A stretch of DNA of 64,000 nucleotides from CAYPNP01 sp964412195 (lineage in GTDB: Bacteria; Acidobacteriota; JAAYUB01): the NCBI GenBank assembly GCA_964412195.1, contig CAYPNP010000005.1, positions 175,478 through 239,477 on the forward strand. The letters are read 5' to 3'. Shown here one piece after another: positions 26,887-35,463 of the stretch (positions within the stretch are counted from its first letter, which is position 1; every line of letters starts with the position of its first letter). A program made the position numbers and the translations under genes. Below the pieces are notes generated by a model. The model searched no databases and was not told the origin of the DNA. It worked only from the letters and a program-made list of their open reading frames with translations.

Positions 26887-28218
26887 TCAGAAGCGCTCCC
26901 AAAGCCGGGCGGCCAGCTCGCGGGTTTTGCAACAGACCTCCTCCTCGTCGATGTCGAGCAGGAGCCGCTTGCCGGCCATGAGCACCCGGCCCCCGGCGAT
27001 GGTGGTGTCCACCGGCGCCTGGGTGATGCCGAAAGCGAAATGGCCCAGGAAAGTTGTTTCATCCAGCGGTGTGGGCGGGATGTAATCGATCAGGACTACG
27101 TCGGCGGCGCCGCCCTCCTTTAGCTCGCCCAGCCCGCACTCCCAGTACCGGTCGGCGATGCGGGCGTTGTGGAAGAGGAGGGTGGAGAGCGCCTCCACGA
27201 AGCCCACGCCGGGATTGTCGTGCCGGAGGTGCTGCGCCCAGAGGGCCACCCGGACCTCCTCCCGCATGTTCACGGTCATGGCGTCAGTGCCGAGGCCCAC
27301 CAGGATTCCTTTCCGGTCCATGGCCAGAATGTCGGCGATCCCCACGGCGTTGTTGAGGTTGGATTGGGGATTGTGCGCCACCGCCGTCCCCGATTCCGCC
27401 AGCAGGTCCAGCTCCCGCCCGTCCACGTGGACGCAGTGGGCGGCGATACTCATCGGGCCCAGGACTCCGTGCCGGTGCAGCCGCTCCACCACCCGCAGGC
27501 CGAAACGGGACTGGTTGAACTCCTGATCGGAGCGCGCTTCGGCGGTGTGGATGTGGCAGCCCACGCCCAGGTCGGCCGCGGCTTGGGCGGCCTGGTCCAG
27601 TGTCTCGTCGGACAGGGTGAAGGCCGCATGGAGGCCGAACAGGGCCTTGAGCTGGTCGCCGCCGTCCGCCTGGCAGCGGCGGATGAAGGCGGTGTTCTCG
27701 TCAAGCCCTTCCCGGGCCCGCTCCGCGCCGTCCCGGTCGGACACCTCGTAGCACAGGCTGGCCCGCAGGCCGACCTGTTGGACTGCGTCCGCGATCCGGT
27801 CCAGCGAGCTGGTGATGGCGAACGGGCTGGCGTGATGGTCGATGAGGGTGGTGGTCCCCTGGCGGACGGCATCGAGCAGGGGGAGCAGGGCGCTGTAATA
27901 ACAATCCTCGAGCAGGAGCTTGCGGTCCAGGCGCCACCAGAGGTTTTCCAGAACCTCCTGGAAGTTCCTGGAAGATTTGGCTTTGCCCAGGCCACGGACC
28001 ATGGTGCTGTAGAAGTGCATGTGGACGTTGATGAAACCCGGCATCACCACCTGCCCGGCGGCGTCGATCACCTGCCCGCGGTAGCCGGCGAATTCTGCCG
28101 CGGGGGCGATCCGCCGGATCCGGCCGCCCTCGATCAGGAGGGCATGGTCGCCCAGAACCCGGTTGGTCGCGCCGAGGGTGATGATGGTCCCGTTCCGGAT
28201 CAGCAGCGTTTCGCTCAT
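26887..28218 (-). CDS. ssnA: Putative aminohydrolase SsnA
   Basis: A 443-residue amidohydrolase-superfamily protein related to guanine deaminase and chlorohydrolases and matching SsnA. Metal and catalytic motifs are GFINVHMHFYST near residue 58 (HxH), CHIHTAEARSD near 226, IAAHCVHVDGRELD near 262 and LGTDAMTVNMREE near 308. In purine loci it is the likely deaminase for an aminopurine such as guanine. The ATG overlaps the stop of the ygfK-like gene by four bases (ATGA), showing translational coupling. Confidence 0.9.
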   Translation of the reverse strand: MSETLLIRNGTIITLGATNRVLGDHALLIEGGRIRRIAPAAEFAGYRGQVIDAAGQVVMPGFINVHMHFYSTMVRGLGKAKSSRNFQEVLENLWWRLDRKLLLEDCYYSALLPLLDAVRQGTTTLIDHHASPFAITSSLDRIADAVQQVGLRASLCYEVSDRDGAERAREGLDENTAFIRRCQADGGDQLKALFGLHAAFTLSDETLDQAAQAAADLGVGCHIHTAEARSDQEFNQSRFGLRVVERLHRHGVLGPMSIAAHCVHVDGRELDLLAESGTAVAHNPQSNLNNAVGIADILAMDRKGILVGLGTDAMTVNMREEVRVALWAQHLRHDNPGVGFVEALSTLLFHNARIADRYWECGLGELKEGGAADVVLIDYIPPTPLDETTFLGHFAFGITQAPVDTTIAGGRVLMAGKRLLLDIDEEEVCCKTRELAARLWERF

Positions 28219-30722
28219 GCCTCCCCCCCTTCCTCGAGGGCCCGGGCTTCCTCCGGGGTGCGCTCCCGCATGTAGAGGGCGCCGGAGAAGCACTTCTGGA
28301 CGCAGATGGAGCAGCCGATGCAGCGGGACGGATCGGTCTCGGGCACCTTGTCGGCGTTCAGGCTCACCGCCAGGTAGGGGCAGCGGGTGCAATTGCCACA
28401 GTGCTGGCAGAGCTCCGCATGGACCGCCGAGACCTTCTTATCCGCCGGGAGGTCCATGAAATCGGTCACCGGATCAGGCAAGGCCCGCCCGATGAGGGCT
28501 TCCACCGAGGGGATGCCCCGTGCCTCGAGGAGGTGGCTGAGGCCGGAGTGCAACTCGTCGACGATCCCGTAGCCGTGCTTCATGACGATGGTGCAGAACT
28601 GCACGGTCCGGGCGCCCAGGGCCAGGAAGTGGGCGGCGGACTTGTAGTCCATCGGGCCGCCGTTACCGGACACCACCACTCCGAGGCGACTCACCCGCGC
28701 CAGCGTCAGGTTGCTGATCGGAGTGACGCCTTCGCCGCTCATGCCCACGATGATGCCTTCCTCCCAGCCGGCCTTGGCTCCCCTGCGGAAGGCCAGGGTG
28801 GGGAAGGTATTGGCCAGGGTGACGCCGGCCTTCTTGCCCGGATGCCGGTCCAGGACCGCCCGGATGGCCGTGATGATGGGCTGGATGGCGGTGACGGCCG
28901 CTGTCAGTTTGAACAATTTCGGAATTTCCGCTTCTCCCGACTGCAGGATCCAGTCGATGATCATGGCAGTCAGCTCGGCATCCTGAGAGACGATGTCCCC
29001 CTTGGTCCCGTCTCCGCCCTGGGGGCAGGAGAGGCTGTACTCGATGCCCATCACCCCGGCGGCCTCCAGCTTCCGGGTATTGGACTGCCAGCCTTTCCGG
29101 TCATGCTCCGCATCGCCGGTCACGGGACCGCCGGTGGACGCCAGAGTCAGGCGGTCGGGGAATTCCTTGCGCAGCCGCTCCACTTCCCGGCAGACCCGGT
29201 CCAGCGAGTGGCCGGACACGTTGTCGCAGTTGGCGTAGGTGGTCGGGCTGAAGGCGAACATGTACTCCGCCGGGATGTGGATCGGCACGCCGTCAAAGGC
29301 GGTCTTCATCACGCCGCCGGCCCAGCCGGCCTCATACGCTTTCCGCATCTGCTCGTACCCGTCCGTCGGCGGCGCCGCCGAGAGCAGAAACGGCGACCGG
29401 AGCTTCCGACCGAAGAAATCGGCTTCCAGCGGGACCGGAAGCCGATCCGCCCCCGCCAGCCGGACCCGGCTCTTCACCTTGCGCTCCACCGGGACGAAAG
29501 ACTGGTTCCGGAGGAAGGCGTCCACTTCGCGGGCGGCGTTCTTGCCCGCGGCCACCGCCTCCACGACGGTGGTGGGGCCATTTTCCATGTCGCCGGCGTG
29601 GAACACCGCCGGCACATGCTCGTCCATCATCCCGGGCCGGCTGCCGATGGAAACGATGACTGCCTGGATGTCGGACCGCTCCTGGTCGGTGCCGGTCATG
29701 TCCCGGACGTTTCGCGGGTGGAAGGGCTGGCCGGCGGGCAGTTCCACCTTCCGGACACCCAGGCCCGTCACCCGGCCGCCGGCATCCGACCGGATGGAGG
29801 TCACCCGGGTCCGCCCGCTCACTTCAAAGCCTCTCTGAATGAGTTCTTCGAATTCCTTCTGCGTGAGTGGCATCTCGCTCAATTTCTCCAGGGAAATCAA
29901 TTCGACGCGGGACGCACCCCTCGCTTGGGCGGTGAGGGCGCAATCCACGGCCACGGCGCCCCCGCCGATCACCGCCACATTCAAGCCGGTCAGGTCGTAA
30001 TCCCCGGGCCGGCGGAGGATGTCCATGGCCGGGATGGACGTCTCTTCGCCGGGGATGCCCAGGCGGAGGGGCTGGTCCAGTCCGGTGGTGACCAAGATGG
30101 CGTCGCACCCCTCCGCCAGCAGCGTGGCGGGATCATCGACGGACCGGCCTCGAACCAGCCGGATGTCGCCCAACGTGAAGAAGAAGTCGAGGTCGGTCTT
30201 CAGGACCTGCTTGTCCAACCGTTCGTCCGGAATGAGTCCGCACATGCCGCCCGCTTCCTCGCCGGTCTCCCACAGCTTGACGGTGTAGCCTTCCTGGGCG
30301 AGCACCGCCGCCGCGCCGATCCCGGCCGGCCCCGCGCCGACCACGCCCACCACCCGCCCGTTGGCGGGAGCGGCCTCCAAGCGGGGCATCACGCCCAGAT
30401 CCTTGGCGCGCTGGATGATGGTGGCCTGGATGGCCGGAATGTTTAACGCGCGATCGAAGCCCTGACGGACGCATTTCCGCATGCAGTGGCGGTCCGGGCA
30501 GACAGCGCCACAGATCCCCCCCAGCGGATTGTGGCCCATGATCAATGCGGCGGCGCGCTGGTAATCGGGCGCGTCGCCCACCTTGACCGCCATGATGAAA
30601 TCGGCCGGCGAGCAGTCCGCCGGACAGCCTTCCTTGCAGGGCTTCTCGGCGCAGAATTCACAACGCGCGATCTCGGCCATCAATTGGGCCTCGGTTAAAA
30701 ACATTGGATTCGGTTGATCCAT
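28215..30722 (-). CDS. Multidomain Fe-S/FAD/FMN oxidoreductase (dihydropyrimidine-dehydrogenase architecture, YgfK position)
   Basis: An 835-residue protein. In order it has an N-terminal double Fe-S region (CEFCAEKPCKEGCPADC and CGAVCPDRHCMRKC), an FAD site (GAGPAGIGAAAVLA near residue 128), an NAD(P)H site (VIGGGAVAVDCALTA near 252), an FMN-type dihydroorotate-dehydrogenase barrel from about 430, and a C-terminal two-[4Fe-4S] ferredoxin (CQHCGNCTRC, CIGCSICVQKC). This is the domain order of dihydropyrimidine dehydrogenase or fused PreT-PreA. The barrel's catalytic cysteine position appears to be occupied by Val next to Ser (GDIVSQDAE). In this locus it stands where YgfK is found and could be the electron partner of the xdh subunits. 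GGAGGG six bases upstream fixes the ATG at 30722 over an upstream GTG at 30764. Confidence 0.85.
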   Translation of the reverse strand: MDQPNPMFLTEAQLMAEIARCEFCAEKPCKEGCPADCSPADFIMAVKVGDAPDYQRAAALIMGHNPLGGICGAVCPDRHCMRKCVRQGFDRALNIPAIQATIIQRAKDLGVMPRLEAAPANGRVVGVVGAGPAGIGAAAVLAQEGYTVKLWETGEEAGGMCGLIPDERLDKQVLKTDLDFFFTLGDIRLVRGRSVDDPATLLAEGCDAILVTTGLDQPLRLGIPGEETSIPAMDILRRPGDYDLTGLNVAVIGGGAVAVDCALTAQARGASRVELISLEKLSEMPLTQKEFEELIQRGFEVSGRTRVTSIRSDAGGRVTGLGVRKVELPAGQPFHPRNVRDMTGTDQERSDIQAVIVSIGSRPGMMDEHVPAVFHAGDMENGPTTVVEAVAAGKNAAREVDAFLRNQSFVPVERKVKSRVRLAGADRLPVPLEADFFGRKLRSPFLLSAAPPTDGYEQMRKAYEAGWAGGVMKTAFDGVPIHIPAEYMFAFSPTTYANCDNVSGHSLDRVCREVERLRKEFPDRLTLASTGGPVTGDAEHDRKGWQSNTRKLEAAGVMGIEYSLSCPQGGDGTKGDIVSQDAELTAMIIDWILQSGEAEIPKLFKLTAAVTAIQPIITAIRAVLDRHPGKKAGVTLANTFPTLAFRRGAKAGWEEGIIVGMSGEGVTPISNLTLARVSRLGVVVSGNGGPMDYKSAAHFLALGARTVQFCTIVMKHGYGIVDELHSGLSHLLEARGIPSVEALIGRALPDPVTDFMDLPADKKVSAVHAELCQHCGNCTRCPYLAVSLNADKVPETDPSRCIGCSICVQKCFSGALYMRERTPEEARALEEGGEA

Positions 30723-30755
30723 GAGCATCCCTCCGGTCTGTAGCGCAACCTTGGA

Positions 30756-30784
30756 ATTTTCCACCCGGGGCAGGGGAAGATCAA
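30756..30784 (-). promoter_or_regulatory. Candidate promoter of the purine operon
   Basis: On the minus strand TTGATC and GAAAAT are separated by 17 bp (four of six matches each). Transcription would start near 30749, about 27 bases before the ygfK-like ATG. Every gene from here down to 17078 is on this strand with short gaps or overlaps. Confidence 0.35.
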
Positions 30785-30855
30785 CCCTTTTTTATGGAGA
30801 AGCCGGGATTTCGCCGCAGATGCGTCGCCGACAGGAGGAGATGGCCGGGAGCAGC

Positions 30856-31347
30856 TTACAGTTCTACCCGGACACGGGAGCCGAATCCGTGCTGGTTGTC
30901 CAGGCGGTACACTTTTTCCGCCACAAAGACGAAGAGATATCCGCCCAGCAGTTTCCCGAGGGATAGCTCGCCGGCGGCCGATTGCTCCCGTAAAAATGCC
31001 TTCACAAAGGGGAATTTCTTCAGGTAGGCCTTCAGGGCGGTGAATTTTTCACGGGCACCCCGTACGGCTTCCACACGGCCCTGCATCTGTACGCCGCGGA
31101 TCTGGTGCCATTCCGTGTGGTCGGCCGAGACGCAGCCCGCAGCTTCCGGATGCAGCCGGAACTCCCGGATGTGCCGGGAGTCCGGACTGGAGAAAAAGTA
31201 GAAACGGGATCCGCGATGGGCGAAATATACGCTGGCGCACCAGGGCTGTCCCTCCACGGAGGACGCCAATACCAGCACCTTCTCCCCGGTCAGCAGCGTG
31301 TGGGTTTCTTCCGTGAGAAGCTGGTCTGGCCCCGGCAAATATCCCAT
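30856..31347 (-). CDS. Pyridoxamine-5'-phosphate-oxidase-fold flavin protein
   Basis: A 163-residue protein with the split-barrel PNPOx-like fold. Typical elements are LVLASSVEGQPWCASVYFA near residue 26, RFYFFSSPDSRHIREFR near 48 and the IRGVQMQGRVEAV strand near 83. Such small proteins bind FMN, F420 or haem, or have no known ligand; the ligand cannot be told here. The ATG at 31347 was preferred to an in-frame TTG at 31413 because the fold begins there, though no strong Shine-Dalgarno is visible. It may be downstream of its own promoter in the 247-bp A+T-richer gap to lptFG; that gap shows no other feature. Confidence 0.75.
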   Translation of the reverse strand: MGYLPGPDQLLTEETHTLLTGEKVLVLASSVEGQPWCASVYFAHRGSRFYFFSSPDSRHIREFRLHPEAAGCVSADHTEWHQIRGVQMQGRVEAVRGAREKFTALKAYLKKFPFVKAFLREQSAAGELSLGKLLGGYLFVFVAEKVYRLDNQHGFGSRVRVEL

Positions 31348-31594
31348 CGGGGTGTCACCGGAATGGGAATCGGCCAGATCGCGTCCCGGATGTCCCCATT
31401 GGGCGCGATCCAATATCCAACGAGATGTACAACTTTTTGATTATCGATGGTTCAATCGGCATACATAGATTCCAATTGATGTTTGTTGCTCGTAAGCCAC
31501 CCGAGATGGGAAAAAGTACACAATATTGAAACACTAGAATGGCTCGATGGAAATTCCCCAAATCTACGATGATCGTTGATTTTTACTACTCCAA

Positions 31595-33943
31595 TCACGT
31601 CCGGATATTCAAGGCCAGGTAGAACCCGCCGAACCCGAAAAAGAGGTTGGGCGCCCATGCCGCCAGGAACGGAGGCAGGATCCCGTATCCTCCCATGGCA
31701 GTAAATAAATTGAACAGGGCCCAGAACAGGATGCCCAGCAGGATGCTCACCGCCATTCCGTACAGCGCCCCCCGCTTGCCCATCTTGAAGGCAAAAGGGA
31801 GCCCGATCAACAGCATGATGAGGCTGGCGACTGGGTAGGACGTCTTGCTGTAGAGGTCGACTTCCAGGCTGAGGGTATCGAAGCCGCTCTGCTTCAGCTT
31901 GTCAATGTAGCCGGACAGTTCCCCGAAGGACATCTTGTTGGATTGCTTGACTTCCGTCTTGAAATACTCGGGCTTTTCCTTGAGATCGGCCGCCAGGGTG
32001 GTAAACCGGGACAGGGCGGGGGAACGGTGGTCGAATTCCCGGGACCAGCCGTTCACCAGGACCCAGCGCTGGATCCGGTCTTCCCAGCGGGCGGATGGGG
32101 CAAAATACCTCCAGGAGAGCCGGGCTTGGGCGAGATCGACGCCGTACACGGAGAGGTCTGCGAACTCCTTGTGCCGGTAGTCAAAGTGGCGATAATTGTA
32201 TATTCGTCCGTCCCCTCCCATGATCCAGGTCACGTCCGGCCCCAGCGTCTGGACCTTCCGTCCCTTGATTTCGTTGTAGAGGATGTCCTGCCGCTGGTTG
32301 GTGTAAGGCAGGATGAACTCCTGCAGGGCGAAGATGCCGATGGCCAGGAGGATCCCGAACGCGGCAACCGGCGAGGCGATCCGGTACAGGCTGATCCCGC
32401 AGGCTTTCAAGGCCATGATCTGGTTGGACTTTTCCAACAGGCCGAAGCAGATTAGGAGGGAAATCAAAATGCAAAGCGGAAGCACCAGGGAGATGATCAT
32501 CGGCCAGACAAAGAAGTAATAGGTGATGACATGGGACCACGGAATCCGGTTCTTGAAGATTTCATCCAGGATTTCGAACAACGAGAAAACCGTGAAAATT
32601 ATCACGCTGCTGGCGAGAGTTAGAGCCAGTACTATGATAAATTCCTTGAGTATATAGATGTCAAGCACCCGGGTGAACCGGATGGGACGCTCTACTTGGA
32701 CGATCTTCTCCATGTGGGTCCGTGAGCGAAAACCGTCCCAGACATGCTGGATTTTGTTGCCGATGGTCTCCGTAAAGTGAAAAAAATGATGACCCAGAGG
32801 ACGATTCATCAGCCTGGAAAGGGGGTGTCGTTCGCCGTTGGCTTGCCATAGCAGGGCGATTCCGATGGCGGTGAATAGGATGTTCGCGATCCAGACCCCG
32901 AAGGAGATGGGGAAGATCTTGTAGAAAACCCCGGCTTTCCAAGAATATACAAAGGTCAGGTAGTAACCGAACACCACGAAGAGGGAAAGGACGAAGCCCA
33001 GGGACCGACCGCCCTTGCGCGTCGTGATCCCCAGCGGGACGCCGATCAAGGCGAAGACGAAGCAGGCGAAAGGTATGGCGATGCGGCGGTGGTACTCCAC
33101 CTCGAGGTCGATCTGGGGATCGCTGCCTTCCGGGTGGAGGCCGCTGTGGATCTCGGCAGACAGCTCCGCCATGGACTTCTCCGGGTTCTTCTTGGGGATC
33201 TTGTCTGGTGGAGTTATATTCAATTCTTTCAATGGGATATCAAGGCTTCCGAAGTGGGTGACCGAATCCGATCCGACTTTTTCAGACGGGTTGCTGTAAA
33301 TCAGGCCGTCTTCGAGATGCAACTGGAGAAAGTTGTCTGTTGAATTGGAGAAAATCCGCCCGGCGCGGGCCAGGTAGATCTTCGGCAACCTTGGATCCGT
33401 CTCGTCGGCGATGAAAATGCCTTTCCACAGATTTTTCGAGGGCTCCAGGTCTTCCACGTAGAACACCAGTTTCCTGAACCGGTCGTTGAAAACCCGCGGC
33501 TGGAGATCCGTGGAGATCTGGGAGAGCGCGAGTTCGTACTGGAGATTCCGAAGATTCGAGTTGGCCATCGGGGCGCCGACCATCGACAGGAACAATGTCG
33601 CCCCGAAAGTGATGACAGATATGAACATGACGGGACGGAGCATCCGGAGCACGCTGATGCCGCCGGATTTCAGGGCCACGATCTCGTTGTCGGTGTTCAG
33701 CCGGCTGAAGCAGGCGACGATCCCGGCCAGCAGCGCAATGGGCAGGGTGATGGTGAACACGTTGGCCAGCACCGTCATGATGACGATGGCGAAAGTCGAA
33801 AAGGACGTTCCCGAGGTGATCAGCATCTGCGACATGCGCCTGAATTCTTTCGAGAACGCCACGAACGACATCACCGCGAGCGCGATGATGAGCGTGGGGA
33901 GGAGTTCTTTCAGAATGAGTTTACTCAATTTGGAAAAGCGCAT
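31595..33943 (-). CDS. LptF-LptG fusion, LPS export ABC permease
   Basis: A 782-residue protein containing two consecutive YjgP/YjgQ (LptF/LptG) modules. The first (residues 1-~370) starts LSKLILKELLPTLIIAL and ends with TM helices around LGFVLSLFVVFGYYL. The second (from ~415) starts TRVLDIYILKEFIIVLALT and ends IGLPFAFKMGKRGALYG and FLAAWAPNLFFG. Each has six hydrophobic segments and a periplasmic beta-jellyroll insert. Together they would form the complete LptFG membrane core that, with LptB and LptC, extracts LPS from the inner membrane. In most proteobacteria these are two genes. The ATG at 33943 is preferred to a GTG two codons earlier. Confidence 0.93.
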   Translation of the reverse strand: MRFSKLSKLILKELLPTLIIALAVMSFVAFSKEFRRMSQMLITSGTSFSTFAIVIMTVLANVFTITLPIALLAGIVACFSRLNTDNEIVALKSGGISVLRMLRPVMFISVITFGATLFLSMVGAPMANSNLRNLQYELALSQISTDLQPRVFNDRFRKLVFYVEDLEPSKNLWKGIFIADETDPRLPKIYLARAGRIFSNSTDNFLQLHLEDGLIYSNPSEKVGSDSVTHFGSLDIPLKELNITPPDKIPKKNPEKSMAELSAEIHSGLHPEGSDPQIDLEVEYHRRIAIPFACFVFALIGVPLGITTRKGGRSLGFVLSLFVVFGYYLTFVYSWKAGVFYKIFPISFGVWIANILFTAIGIALLWQANGERHPLSRLMNRPLGHHFFHFTETIGNKIQHVWDGFRSRTHMEKIVQVERPIRFTRVLDIYILKEFIIVLALTLASSVIIFTVFSLFEILDEIFKNRIPWSHVITYYFFVWPMIISLVLPLCILISLLICFGLLEKSNQIMALKACGISLYRIASPVAAFGILLAIGIFALQEFILPYTNQRQDILYNEIKGRKVQTLGPDVTWIMGGDGRIYNYRHFDYRHKEFADLSVYGVDLAQARLSWRYFAPSARWEDRIQRWVLVNGWSREFDHRSPALSRFTTLAADLKEKPEYFKTEVKQSNKMSFGELSGYIDKLKQSGFDTLSLEVDLYSKTSYPVASLIMLLIGLPFAFKMGKRGALYGMAVSILLGILFWALFNLFTAMGGYGILPPFLAAWAPNLFFGFGGFYLALNIRT

Positions 33944-34141
33944 GGTCACGTCCGGGATCGCATTCTAACACAATTCCGGGGAAGGACGTGGGCAGAAACG
34001 GCTCTGGATCCGGATGCCGGCGGCAGGTCCACCCCGAACTCCCCGTTTTCACGGCAAAATACGTCCTATAATATATATTATGTAAACTGGCATATTAGGG
34101 ATTTTCGATTACTTTTCATGCGGCGTCTGGCGCGGCTCCCG

Positions 34142-34147
34142 TATAAT
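34142..34147 (+). promoter_or_regulatory. Consensus -10 hexamer upstream of the TPR-thioredoxin gene
   Basis: A perfect TATAAT sits 37 bp before the chosen ATG at 34184, but without a good -35 hexamer at 17 bp. A second TATAAT at 34067-34072 lies in an A+T-rich palindromic patch (34064-34082) that could serve this gene and the divergent lptFG. Confidence 0.35.
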
Positions 34148-34183
34148 GCCTCCGGAATGAAACCGGGCCCCGAGGTAAGAAGG

Positions 34184-35368
34184 ATGGGACGTGCAAGAAT
34201 TCCCCTGGTGATGATGTGTTTCCTTTCGGCTTTCCTGGCGGCGGAAGAGGCCGGTCAATCGTCACCTGCCCCGACGTTCAACGTCCGGTATCAGGAATTC
34301 AACCAGGAGCGGCTGCGGCGGCTCCGAGGAATACAGGGCCAATCCGACTTGGAGCTGTTCCTGAAATGGCAAGCCGAACAGATCGATGCCTTGCGGAAAG
34401 CTGCCCCGCCGGCTGACAAGCGCACGCCGGAGGAACTTGCTCCATTGGGAAACCTTTTCCAGCTGAGCGGCGATCATGTCCAGGCAATCATTCTGTTCCG
34501 GCAAATCCTCGCAACGGAACCGGACAACGCCGAAGCCCTGACCGGGCTGCTCGTTTCCCTTCTGGAAACCAGCCAGGTGCAAGAGGCAGAGCAACTGTTC
34601 GTCCAACACAATGAAGCTATACCGAAAGACCGGTTTTTCCAAATCGGATTTCGCCTCGCCCAAGCCTTGACCGAGAGCGGCGAGTACGGAAGATCCGACC
34701 GACTCTTGAAAACGATCCAGGCGGCTGCCCCGCCCGAGGAATTGATGTCCCTGCTGATCGAGCTTCAGGCCGACAACCTTGCCGCGTCAGGCCGGAAGGA
34801 CGAGGCGATTGCTCTGCTCCAGGCGCAATTGGCCCAATCGGCGGGCCGCCAGCCGATCACGCGCAATCTCCAGGGCAAGCTCCAGCAGATCACCCTGCTT
34901 TATGAAGCGGCTCCGGCCATACAATTCGAAAGATGGATCGGAACCGCCTCGCCCCAAGATTCATGGAGAGGAAAAGTTGTACTCCTCGATTTCTGGGCTC
35001 CCTGGTGCGCCCCGTGCCGCGCCGGCATGGGCAAACTGAAGGATTTCTATGGCCGGTATCATTCGCAAGGTCTTGAAATCGTGGGAATTACCACGTATTA
35101 CGGGAACTTTTCAGATGGTGTGAGGCAAGTTCCCAATGTCCCCCGGGACAGGGAGTTCACCCTCCTCGGGGAGTTCTGGCAGGCCCAGGCCGTACCTTGG
35201 AGCTCCGGCCTTACGGCCGACAAGTCCGCCTTTAACTCTTATCATGTCAACGGGATACCGCAATCGGTGCTGATTGACCGGAACGGGGTGATCCGCTATG
35301 TCGAAGTCGGTTTCAACCCTTATTCCTCCCGGCTGGAACAACGCATCCGGAACTTGTTGAAGAACTGA
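34184..35368 (+). CDS. Secreted TPR-like protein with C-terminal thioredoxin (TlpA/ResA-type) domain
   Basis: A 394-residue protein with a signal sequence (MGRARIPLVMMCFLSAFLAAEE). TPR-like helical repeats occupy about residues 75-235 (PLGNLFQLSGDHVQAIILFRQ and following), and a TlpA/ResA-type thioredoxin domain starts near 255. Its active site is WAPWCAPCRAGM (CAPC), and the cis-Pro loop is VNGIPQSVLIDRNG. It is probably an extracytoplasmic disulfide reductase, perhaps for cytochrome c maturation, which would fit the multihaem cytochrome in the window. The start at 34184 gives a clean signal peptide and has GAGG eight bases upstream; in-frame codons from 34118 are open. Confidence 0.87.
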   Translation: MGRARIPLVMMCFLSAFLAAEEAGQSSPAPTFNVRYQEFNQERLRRLRGIQGQSDLELFLKWQAEQIDALRKAAPPADKRTPEELAPLGNLFQLSGDHVQAIILFRQILATEPDNAEALTGLLVSLLETSQVQEAEQLFVQHNEAIPKDRFFQIGFRLAQALTESGEYGRSDRLLKTIQAAAPPEELMSLLIELQADNLAASGRKDEAIALLQAQLAQSAGRQPITRNLQGKLQQITLLYEAAPAIQFERWIGTASPQDSWRGKVVLLDFWAPWCAPCRAGMGKLKDFYGRYHSQGLEIVGITTYYGNFSDGVRQVPNVPRDREFTLLGEFWQAQAVPWSSGLTADKSAFNSYHVNGIPQSVLIDRNGVIRYVEVGFNPYSSRLEQRIRNLLKN

Positions 35369-35395
35369 CCTCCCGCGGTGTGGCGGCCGGGATAC

Positions 35396-35426
35396 AAAAA
35401 GAATGCCGACCTCATGGTCGGCATTC
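35396..35426 (-). terminator. Terminator hairpin of the FecR/DUF6600 gene
   Basis: A perfect 11-bp stem (GAATGCCGACC with GGTCGGCATTC, loop TCAT) lies between two convergent genes. On the minus strand it is followed by TTTTTG, making a rho-independent terminator for the gene ending at 35464. On the plus strand the tail is TCTCC, so it would act only weakly for the thioredoxin gene. Confidence 0.85.
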
Positions 35427-35463
35427 TCCATACTTGGATATCTAGTTTACGATCCCGGTGCCG

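Noticed and set aside
35401..35426. Possible small RNA or attachment site (perfect 11-bp palindrome)
   Set aside because: The T-tract on the minus strand and the position just after a gene end explain it as a terminator.
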